DNA of 34,506 nucleotides from a virus: the IMG/VR virus record IMGVR_UViG_3300048833_000108, positions 1 through 34,506 of that record. One strand, written 5' to 3'. The translations under genes were made by a program, and so were the position numbers. Positions 21,914-28,873 of this stretch are shown piece after piece. How positions within the stretch are numbered: position 1 is the stretch's first letter; every line of letters starts with the position of its first letter. Under the pieces are notes generated by a model, which searched no databases, was not told the origin of the DNA, and saw only the letters and a list, made by a program, of their open reading frames with translations.

Positions 21914-23890
21914 TCAACCGTTGCGCTGGGCGCCGCGGTAGTCGATGGCCGCCACGCCGTAGTCGAGGCGAGCCTTCCAGCGCGAACCGTCGACCGAGAA
22001 GCCTTCTTCCTGGTCCAGGAACGGAGCGTCGTTGCCTTCCAGGAACGCGACCTCGAGCACCGGCGCGTCGCCCGGATCCGCGAAGAGGTACCACTTGGTA
22101 TCGGCAATGCGAGGGCTGTCGACCACGTCGGTGAAAAGACCGCGGATGACGTTCGGCTTCTGCAGCTTGTTGGCCGTATCCGGGTCGTACTCCGCGCTGT
22201 TCAGCACGCGGGCGGTGCTGCCGTAACCCAGGCCGCTGAGGAACACGGAGGGGCGCAGGTCCAGGAAGTCGTTGCCGCTGACGTCCTTTTGCTGGGCCAG
22301 CTTTACGCGGGCTTCATCGACCGTGGTCACGGTGGGCGCGGCGCCTGCGTTGAGGTTGCCGTGCTCATTGGCAAACAGCGCGAAGCCATCGCCCATGACC
22401 GGGTTGCTCGCCAGCAAGGCGTACACGTCAGCTTCGACCGTACGGGACGCGGCACGGCCCAGCATGGTGGCGGCACCAATGAAGGCACCAAGGTCATCGT
22501 TGATGATGGCTTGGCGCGACAGGTTGATGATGTTGCCCTTGGTACCGGCCGTGATGCTGGCCTTCTCACCGTCCGGGATGGACTTGTTTTTGAACTCGCC
22601 CAGCTCGGTCAACGCGTCCAGGTTGCCGAGGCTACCAACGCGGTAGCGGTTGTGGGCGCGGAAGTCGCTCACCTGGCCACGTGCGCAGAAGCGCTGCCAC
22701 GTGTCAGGCGCTACGGCGTAGCCCGCCTGCAGTGCTTTGTGCATGGCGATCTCGAGCAGCACCGGGAAATCGCTGGTGCCCTGGGTGAAGGCACGGCCGA
22801 TCATCTCAAGCGCGGAGAGGCCATCAGTGCGCACACCGATGCGGGTCAGGCAGTGGCGGCCCAGTTCACGTAGCGACATGCCGCGTGCCGGGTTGGCACC
22901 GTCCACCGCATAGCGGCTGCGGGTGGTGGGATTGACCACCATGGCCCGTGCCAACAGCGACTCGGCGGCAGCATTGCGGAACTTGTCGGCTTCGTCTTCG
23001 CCGGCCTGCACGCGGTTGAGGTTGCCGCCGGCAGCCGCGTCACGCGTCGCCATGTCGTCCAGGATCAGGCCGCGCACGGTTTCCACCGAGTGTCCTGCAC
23101 GAATGAACTCGGCAGCACGCTCGGTGAAGCCATGGCGGGTGCAGAGCTCGACAATCTCTGCCGAACGCGTGGTCTGCTGGTTGCCGTCTTCAGCGCTGGC
23201 GGGAGCCGACGCAGCAGGGGTGGTTTGGGAATCCGCCTCGGCGGCGGCGCGGGTGGCAGCAGCTGCTGCAGTAGCGGATTGAGGCATGGTGGGCTCCACA
23301 GGGTTGTGCGCCGGAGTGGCGCGGGTAAACACGCACGGCGATCCGCCTTGCGTGGTATCTGGTGCGTTGCGCGTGCTGGCGGAGGCATCCGCTGGCACGG
23401 TGACAAAGCTGATTTCGTGCGGGCGCCACTCAACGGCGCGATAGATCGGAATGCCACCAGTGGGCTCGTCGATCTGGTAGCGCTGGACGGTGTAGCCAAC
23501 GCTGATGTTGCGGATGATGCCGTCGCGGATGTCGCCCACGATGCCGGCGATGTCTTCGCGCTCGCTCAGCCGAATGACCGCACGACCTTCGCCGTTTTCG
23601 ATCCAGGCGCGCTCAACCACGCCGATCTGGTTGCGGATGCTGTAGGTGTTGTGGTCTGCCAGGACGGCAGCGTTACCCGATTCAAGTCGCGAAAGGTCGA
23701 CGGCACCGTCTTCCAACGAAAGCTCTTCGTCGTAATAGCGGCCCTCCCACCAGTCATAGCGACGCACACGTGCGCCGATGCCCCACGTGACTTCGATGCT
23801 GCGCGTCTCCGCGTTGAAAGTGGAAGGCAGCAGACGCGCTTCGATCAGCTGCGGCGGCATCAGGCGCGTTACGTTGTTTGCTTGTGGCAT
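21914..23890 (-). CDS. prohead protease-major capsid fusion protein
   Basis: A single 658-residue protein joining two usual phage genes. The first 170 residues are an HK97-type prohead protease with catalytic His80 (VLADHNT) and Ser130 (IIRNISVGY), and the later WRPHEISFVTVPADA segment. A low-complexity Ala/Thr/Gln linker (about 200-240) and a helical, scaffold-like region (about 240-330) follow. The capsid protein then occupies about 330-658 (ending EGFSVDGSRWKARLDYGVAAIDYRG). The protease should cut the scaffold and itself off during maturation. Such fusions are known in several siphophages. No start signal for a separate capsid protein was evident. Confidence 0.9.
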   Translation of the reverse strand: MPQANNVTRLMPPQLIEARLLPSTFNAETRSIEVTWGIGARVRRYDWWEGRYYDEELSLEDGAVDLSRLESGNAAVLADHNTYSIRNQIGVVERAWIENGEGRAVIRLSEREDIAGIVGDIRDGIIRNISVGYTVQRYQIDEPTGGIPIYRAVEWRPHEISFVTVPADASASTRNAPDTTQGGSPCVFTRATPAHNPVEPTMPQSATAAAAATRAAAEADSQTTPAASAPASAEDGNQQTTRSAEIVELCTRHGFTERAAEFIRAGHSVETVRGLILDDMATRDAAAGGNLNRVQAGEDEADKFRNAAAESLLARAMVVNPTTRSRYAVDGANPARGMSLRELGRHCLTRIGVRTDGLSALEMIGRAFTQGTSDFPVLLEIAMHKALQAGYAVAPDTWQRFCARGQVSDFRAHNRYRVGSLGNLDALTELGEFKNKSIPDGEKASITAGTKGNIINLSRQAIINDDLGAFIGAATMLGRAASRTVEADVYALLASNPVMGDGFALFANEHGNLNAGAAPTVTTVDEARVKLAQQKDVSGNDFLDLRPSVFLSGLGYGSTARVLNSAEYDPDTANKLQKPNVIRGLFTDVVDSPRIADTKWYLFADPGDAPVLEVAFLEGNDAPFLDQEEGFSVDGSRWKARLDYGVAAIDYRGAQRNG

Positions 23891-23905
23891 GGGTCAGTCC
23901 TCGAA

Positions 23906-25396
23906 TTAGGTGTTGGCGGGATCGACTGGCTCGATCGCGGTCTTGGCCAGTAGGAAGCTCATGAGTTCCAGGGCCCCACTTGATTTCATTGCTTCAAAAT
24001 CGCGGCCCATTTCTGCAAACACCTGCTCTGGTTTGTAGCCGCGGCGGCGCAGCGCTTCCGAAGGACTGAGCAAGGCATTGCTGATCGCCGTCACATCCGC
24101 CTTCACGTCTTGCGCAGGATTGACGTAATCCCAACGTGGTGTGCTGTGGTCGACGCTGCGCTTGGCGCTGCGCTGCACTTTCCCGGCAAGCACTGCTGAC
24201 TCGATGAACCAGTCGCAGATGCGATCGCACAGACGCGGGATCACCACTAACCACTGGCGCTGTTCGGTATCGCGACGGAAGTCGATCTGGCGGATGCGAG
24301 CACTTGAGAAGTTCACTTCCACCATGTCACCGGTCATGGCTTCGTACGGAACACCAAGACCAGCTGCAATCAGATGCAAGCCGAACTTCATGTATTCCAC
24401 GTAGCCGCCCGCCGGCTTTGGTTCGATTGCCGTCAGGTTCACGCCTGGGCGAACCTCTGAAATGCCGCCGCTTGGCAGCTGACCGACGTCGCCGTAGGTG
24501 CTTGAGCTGCCATCGGATCCAGACGTGGATGGCGTGCCGAACTGGATGGGACCTTCCATGACGCTGGCGTCGCCCGAAACAATCATGCCCAGTCGCGTTT
24601 CAAGATTTTTGCGCTGCAGCTCAGCATCTTCGTACAGCATCATGTCGCGCACGCGAGCGATGATGGACGCCAACCGGGTGATGCCCCGGCCTTGCCCTGG
24701 ACGGGTGGGCGCAAACAGATGGATGATGTCTTTTGCCGATACCGGCGCACTGGTAACGCGGCTGCCGCGGCGCATGAGTTCGCCAGGGTGGCTGTCGAAC
24801 AGCCAATACGCGAACGGCTTGCCCAGGGAGTCGTACTCGATACCGCTGATGATGTCGTTGCCGGAAGGAGACTTGCCAGTTTTTGCGCTGTCCAGCCAGT
24901 CGATTTCCAGCAGCTGCACTTGCAGGGGCACCGGAAGATTGTCGTCTGGGCGCCTGGTGCGACGGCGAACCAGGACCTCACCGTCCTGCTCCATGGCGCG
25001 ATACGCCGCAGCCTGCAAGCCATACATATCGAAGATGGCGTCGGCATCCGCCACTTTTGCCCAACTTGTCCACAAGGGGTTGAGCACTTCAGCGCCATCG
25101 CCATCGAATCGCGGCTCGATGCCGGTGCCGATGGTTGCGCTGACCAGCGCCTGGATACCACTTGCGACGTAGGGAACGTTCTGCGCCAGGGAGCGTGCAC
25201 GGATACGCAGCTCCCGCCCATCGGCGGCATGATCGGCATTGGCGCTAGCCCCTGCGCGACGTGGGCGCCAGCCATCAGTGCGCATAGCGCCCTCATAGGC
25301 GCGGGCCAGCAGTGCGCGGGCGCGACTACGGCGGAGGCCGGAATCAGGGTTCCACCACCCGATCACGCGATCCAAGAATGTCACGGACGATCCCAC
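23906..25396 (-). CDS. portal protein (lambda family)
   Basis: Forms the dodecameric DNA gate of the capsid. It has 496 residues from GTG 25396, which shares one base with the gpW stop (TAGTG). The start resembles lambda-type portals (RSRARALLARAYEGA), then ADGRELRIRARSLAQNVPYVASGIQALVSATIGTGIEPRF, LLEIDWLD, IIHLFAPTRPGQGRGITRLA and GLGVPYEAMTGDMVEVNFSSARIRQIDF, all typical of the lambda portal family. No frameshift or truncation. It sits between gpW and the protease-capsid gene, the standard place. Confidence 0.93.
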   Translation of the reverse strand: MGSSVTFLDRVIGWWNPDSGLRRSRARALLARAYEGAMRTDGWRPRRAGASANADHAADGRELRIRARSLAQNVPYVASGIQALVSATIGTGIEPRFDGDGAEVLNPLWTSWAKVADADAIFDMYGLQAAAYRAMEQDGEVLVRRRTRRPDDNLPVPLQVQLLEIDWLDSAKTGKSPSGNDIISGIEYDSLGKPFAYWLFDSHPGELMRRGSRVTSAPVSAKDIIHLFAPTRPGQGRGITRLASIIARVRDMMLYEDAELQRKNLETRLGMIVSGDASVMEGPIQFGTPSTSGSDGSSSTYGDVGQLPSGGISEVRPGVNLTAIEPKPAGGYVEYMKFGLHLIAAGLGVPYEAMTGDMVEVNFSSARIRQIDFRRDTEQRQWLVVIPRLCDRICDWFIESAVLAGKVQRSAKRSVDHSTPRWDYVNPAQDVKADVTAISNALLSPSEALRRRGYKPEQVFAEMGRDFEAMKSSGALELMSFLLAKTAIEPVDPANT

Positions 25397-25602
25397 TAAT
25401 CGCCCCTCGCCGTTGAAAAGTTGTAGCGGCGGAAGCTGGTCCTACCCTGAACACTTGAGAGCTGCTCGGCCACGTGACGCCGCGCACTGAGCAGTTCGTC
25501 CATGGTCCGGTAGCGCACGCGACGATCGGCGTACTGCACCTCCAGCGTGCTGCTGGTGATGGCCCGGTCGAGCGCGTCCAGATCGGCTTGTGTGTAAGCC
25601 AT
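25396..25602 (-). CDS. gpW-like head-tail connector
   Basis: A 68-residue protein (MAYTQADLDALDRAITSSTL, YADRRVRYRTMDELLSARR) matching the gpW family: two helices flanking a short strand pair, with the characteristic Y-T..DLDALD start and V.Y/RT.DEL..A.. end. gpW seals the portal after packaging and allows tail joining. ATG 25602 is chosen because it gives the family's normal length; an in-frame start at 25644 adds 14 unusual residues. Neither start has a clear SD. The gene shares its last base with the portal start. Confidence 0.88.
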   Translation of the reverse strand: MAYTQADLDALDRAITSSTLEVQYADRRVRYRTMDELLSARRHVAEQLSSVQGRTSFRRYNFSTARGD

Positions 25603-25657
25603 GTCAGGAAGAGCAGATGGAAGGTGCGATGCGCATGAGCACATCGTTTCAGGTCGA

Positions 25658-25687
25658 GTGCGGGAGTTCTCGGGGAAACTCCCGCAC
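25658..25687. other. 11-bp perfect stem-loop between Mor-like gene and gpW
   Basis: GTGCGGGAGTT and AACTCCCGCAC form a perfect 11-bp stem around an 8-base loop, starting two bases after the stop of the Mor-like gene on the minus strand. No T run follows in either direction. Possible processing or translation-control element. Confidence 0.6.
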
Positions 25688-25689
25688 CC

Positions 25690-25986
25690 TCAACCCTCCC
25701 CGATCACCCGGTACAGGGTGCGCCGGTCGATTCGGTGTTTTTTGCAGATTGAACGGACGGACTTGCCCTGCTGGATCTCGGCACGCAGCTGCTCAATCGG
25801 GTACGCGACGTGCGCCGGGATGTAGAGCTCCTGGGCCGGGTACTCGTCCATCAGGTAGCTGACAACCGCCTGGACTATGGCGTGGATGTCATCGCTTTCG
25901 CAGCGCAACCGCATGGCTGCACCCACGGCCAGCTCATCTGTGAGCTCCTCGACGCGCACCTTGCGGCGGACGGTATTGCGGCTCAC
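25690..25986 (-). CDS. Mor-like HTH protein
   Basis: A 98-residue basic protein. ATG 25986 overlaps the terminase stop as ATGA. The end (SVRSICKKHRIDRRTLYRVIGE) is a helix-turn-helix, and the middle (AVVSYLMDEYPAQELYIPAHVAYPIEQLRAEIQQGKS) follows the layout of Mor/C activators of Mu-type phages: a dimerisation helix, the YIP strand, and a C-terminal HTH. Within terminase-capsid operons of lambda-like phages such small proteins also occur. It could activate late transcription or be a structural adaptor. The family match is by eye. Confidence 0.65.
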   Translation of the reverse strand: MSRNTVRRKVRVEELTDELAVGAAMRLRCESDDIHAIVQAVVSYLMDEYPAQELYIPAHVAYPIEQLRAEIQQGKSVRSICKKHRIDRRTLYRVIGEG

Positions 25987-27926
25987 CAGCGGCGTTTCCA
26001 GTTGGGCGATGCCGGTGCGGCTGGCTTCGCCTTCGGTGTTTCACGGGAATCCTCGGAGGCTGCCTTTTCTTGAACAGGCGCGGGTAATGTTTCACGGGAA
26101 TCCAATTGTCGCTTATCGACTGAGGCCAGCAACTGCAGCTCGCGTGCGTCCCAATTGGCCTTAGTCCAGCGGTTTAGGCGCAGCTCGGGATGCAGAGCGG
26201 CGGCATAGGCATACACCCACGTATCCAGTGGCTCGTTGCGAGGTGCGCCCCTGGACTTCTCGTAGCGGTTTTTCTTGGGGTTGTAGGTTTCTGAAGTCAA
26301 GCCGCCGAAGTAATCTCGGCCGAGCTCGTCACTGAAACGCACGCGCCTGGCATCAGGCTGCTTATCAGCGTCCGCCCCTAACAACGAATACAACATGTTT
26401 TTGATGGCCACCGTACCAACGGGATATGCATGCACCCCGCGCCTGTCTAGGTTTCCGCGCCAGTTGATTTCCTGCAGCTTGCCCTTGCCTAGGGGTGGGG
26501 CATTGTTCGCAGTCGCGCCGAAAATGGCTATGTGTCGGCGCAAGCGCTGGCTGCGCACGTAGGCCTTTACTGCTTCAGTGCGGTGACCAAACATGTCCTG
26601 CGCACTTCCATCGATGCGCAGCAAAGCGCCAGAGCTGTGCTCGATAGGCGTCGATAGCAACTCGGTCAATGCTGCCCATACCGGCTCGTCTGTTGGATCG
26701 CCTGGAAGCTCTACGTAGTCGATCGGCCAGCACGTCATGCCACGACCCCAGCCGAGGATCTGCACTGCCAAGCGGTTGTCCTGCGTGTCGACACCCGCGG
26801 TGGCGGCCAACACCCATGCCGGTGCCGGCCGAAGCGGGAACGGCTCGGCACGGTCAGCGATGATGTTGAACTTCACCGCTCGCATCGCCGGGTCTTCCCA
26901 TGGCTCAGCCAGGCGATCGTTGATGAACGTCTTGAGTTTGGCCGGATCGCCTTGCGCGGCCTGCCACATGTGCACCAGGTCGAGCCAGCGCGGGCCCAGA
27001 CCCATGGGGTAGTACAGCGCATTGGCGTGGTAGCCGCGTACTTTCGCCTCCGGGTTCTCCGCTATCCAGCGGCCCGCAGCGATCAGTTGGGTCTTTTGGT
27101 GTTCCTCGATTACCACGCCGCACTCGCGGCAGGCGTACCAGCAATGCGTCGCCTCTGGTGTCCAGTGCAGGCCACCCCACTCGAACGGCTGTTCGTGGCC
27201 ACAGTCTGGGCACGGGAAATGCCAGCGGCGCCGGTCGGAAAGCGCGTACAACTCCGACACGCGGCAGCGGCCCTGGATCTCCGGCGTGCCGACCTTCAGC
27301 CGCTTGTACGTGGACGGAAAGGCGGAACTGCGACCGTTGAGCAATTCGTCAGGATCGTCGCCCGACTTCAATTCCGACGCAAAGCTGGAGAATTCATCGA
27401 CCAGCACCAGCATTGCCGAGGTGCCCTTGAGGCGCACGGGATTACCGGCGTGCTCGATGTAGAGCTGGCCACCCTGGAAATCCTTGAACGATCGCCGGTT
27501 GGATGATTCGCGGCTGCTGGTGCTGGTGAGTACGCGCTGCAAGGCAGGCGTCTCTTCGATCAGCGGGTTGAGTTTCTGGTCGATCCACTTATTGGCCGAC
27601 ACTTCGCCAGGCAGCACGACCATGATCGGGCCCGGGTTTTCCTCCATGGAATAGCCGAGGATGTTGGCTTCCATTTCCGACTTGCCGAACTGGATGGGGA
27701 ACATGGCGACGACGTCGTGCACGGGGCTACGCGCACTGAAGCAGTCCATCGGCTCGACCAGGAGCGGGTTGCGGCTGTTGTCCCAATCACCGGGAATGGC
27801 GCTGCCTTTGCGTGACAGCTTGCGTCGCCGCGCTGCCCATTCGCTCACACGCATGGGCTTGCGTGGCGCGATGGCACGCGCAATGGTGCGTGCGATCTCG
27901 GTGCGTGCCGACGCGAAGGCCGTCAT
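25983..27926 (-). CDS. terminase large subunit (GpA family)
   Basis: The packaging motor and nuclease. It has 647 residues from ATG 27926 (ATGA overlap with the small subunit). The ATPase has FPIQFGKSEM at 76-85, a variant Walker A like other GpA proteins, and VLVDEFS at 174-180 as Walker B. A zinc-finger-like Cys set (CPDCGHEQPF...CRECG) lies near 237-265. The nuclease half contains AGVDTQDNRLAVQILGW at about 390-405 and later acidic residues. The C-terminal 60 residues are a Glu/Lys/Pro-rich tail. The GpA family cuts at cos, so the virion DNA probably has cohesive ends. Confidence 0.94.
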   Translation of the reverse strand: MTAFASARTEIARTIARAIAPRKPMRVSEWAARRRKLSRKGSAIPGDWDNSRNPLLVEPMDCFSARSPVHDVVAMFPIQFGKSEMEANILGYSMEENPGPIMVVLPGEVSANKWIDQKLNPLIEETPALQRVLTSTSSRESSNRRSFKDFQGGQLYIEHAGNPVRLKGTSAMLVLVDEFSSFASELKSGDDPDELLNGRSSAFPSTYKRLKVGTPEIQGRCRVSELYALSDRRRWHFPCPDCGHEQPFEWGGLHWTPEATHCWYACRECGVVIEEHQKTQLIAAGRWIAENPEAKVRGYHANALYYPMGLGPRWLDLVHMWQAAQGDPAKLKTFINDRLAEPWEDPAMRAVKFNIIADRAEPFPLRPAPAWVLAATAGVDTQDNRLAVQILGWGRGMTCWPIDYVELPGDPTDEPVWAALTELLSTPIEHSSGALLRIDGSAQDMFGHRTEAVKAYVRSQRLRRHIAIFGATANNAPPLGKGKLQEINWRGNLDRRGVHAYPVGTVAIKNMLYSLLGADADKQPDARRVRFSDELGRDYFGGLTSETYNPKKNRYEKSRGAPRNEPLDTWVYAYAAALHPELRLNRWTKANWDARELQLLASVDKRQLDSRETLPAPVQEKAASEDSRETPKAKPAAPASPNWKRRW

Positions 27927-28531
27927 GCCGCCACCCGTCCAATGTCACCGAACTTTCGAGCCAGCTCTTCCAGCGACACCTCGATGGCATCACGCAGCAG
28001 AACGCGGACCTTGTCCTCATCGGTCGTGGCAGCGAGCTGAGGGGCGAGCGTTGGCGACAGCAGCTCCAGCCGGCTGCGCAACTGCGTCACCGCGTCGGCC
28101 ACAAAGGCACGCACCTCATCTGCCAGGAACAGCTGGCCAAGCTCCAGCTGCTCTTCACGCAAAGCCTTGCGGGCCAGCGCCTCTTCCTTGTCGGCCAGGG
28201 CTTTTGCCCGGCGCGAGGAGTGCGGGTCGGATGGCAGGGTGAGTGGGGTATCCCCATCCTCTCCGCTGTCCGGCCCCTGCTGGCCTTCCGCCGCCGCATC
28301 CACGGCCGGTAGGGCGGCGGCGGCCCGCTTCGCGGCGTGGCGGCCGCTGACGCCGGTCTTGGAGGGGTCGCGGGTGTCGGCGATAAGGCGGATGGAATCA
28401 GCGACGCGGACGCGCTTGCCGTCGTCCGTCAACACCAGGCGCCCAGCCTGCTTGAGCTGGGTGATGTAGCCAGGCTGGACGCCCAAGTGTGCCGCGAACT
28501 CGCGCAGCCCTAGCGTGCCGCCCTCATCCAC
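27923..28531 (-). CDS. terminase small subunit (Nu1-like)
   Basis: A 202-residue protein. I start at GTG 28531, which has AAGGAG seven bases upstream and gives the normal start LGLREFAAHLGVQPGYITQLKQAGRLVL, a winged helix-turn-helix as in lambda Nu1. The longer in-frame extension to 28651 is a Pro/Arg/His-rich shadow. A Pro/Asp/Ala linker (about 55-110) precedes a long helix (RRAKALADKEEALARKALREEQLELGQLFLADEVRAFVADAV), the large-subunit contact region. It should recognise cos and hand DNA to the GpA-like subunit. Confidence 0.88.
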   Translation of the reverse strand: MDEGGTLGLREFAAHLGVQPGYITQLKQAGRLVLTDDGKRVRVADSIRLIADTRDPSKTGVSGRHAAKRAAAALPAVDAAAEGQQGPDSGEDGDTPLTLPSDPHSSRRAKALADKEEALARKALREEQLELGQLFLADEVRAFVADAVTQLRSRLELLSPTLAPQLAATTDEDKVRVLLRDAIEVSLEELARKFGDIGRVAA

Positions 28532-28613
28532 GAAGTTGCTCCTTCCCTGTTTTTTTCCAAGGCTTGAAACGAGAGAGAGGCGCGCACGCGTATGGATTCG
28601 CCCCTTGCGGGCA

Positions 28614-28868
28614 TGTCTGCGGCATCGTCGTGGGGATGACGGATGAGACAACCCGCGCCACGTCTAGCTGTCTGCGGCATTGCGGGGTCTGCGGGTTCGT
28701 CCCTACGCGGGCGCATGTGTGCACGCGCACCTGCGCTAGGGCGGAATTGGATTCTCTCGTGTGCGGGCGCACGATGACCCCGCAATGCCGCAGAGAGCGA
28801 GCAACGGCGGGATTTGACCCCGCAAACAATGCCGCAGTCCAGCCCGCAAACTCTCGCGATGCCGCAGA
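28614..28868. repeat. iteron-like inverted-repeat cluster, candidate replication origin
   Basis: A gene-free stretch with a repeated TCTGCGGCAT...TGCGGGGTC theme. TCTGCGGCATTGCGGGGTC at 28671-28689 is the exact inverse of 28776-28794. A related forward copy is at 28616-28625, and inverse relatives at 28816-28836 and 28843-28868. The cluster lies between the primase-helicase gene and the terminase operon. Short repeated units next to a replication protein gene suggest an origin; this is inference. ORFs crossing it on both strands are built from the repeats and are not accepted. Confidence 0.55.
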
Positions 28869-28873
28869 GACCG

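Noticed and set aside
21842-23953. Long plus-strand ORFs opposite the capsid fusion gene
   Set aside because: Both are antisense to a recognised protease-capsid gene and have no ribosome sites or family features.
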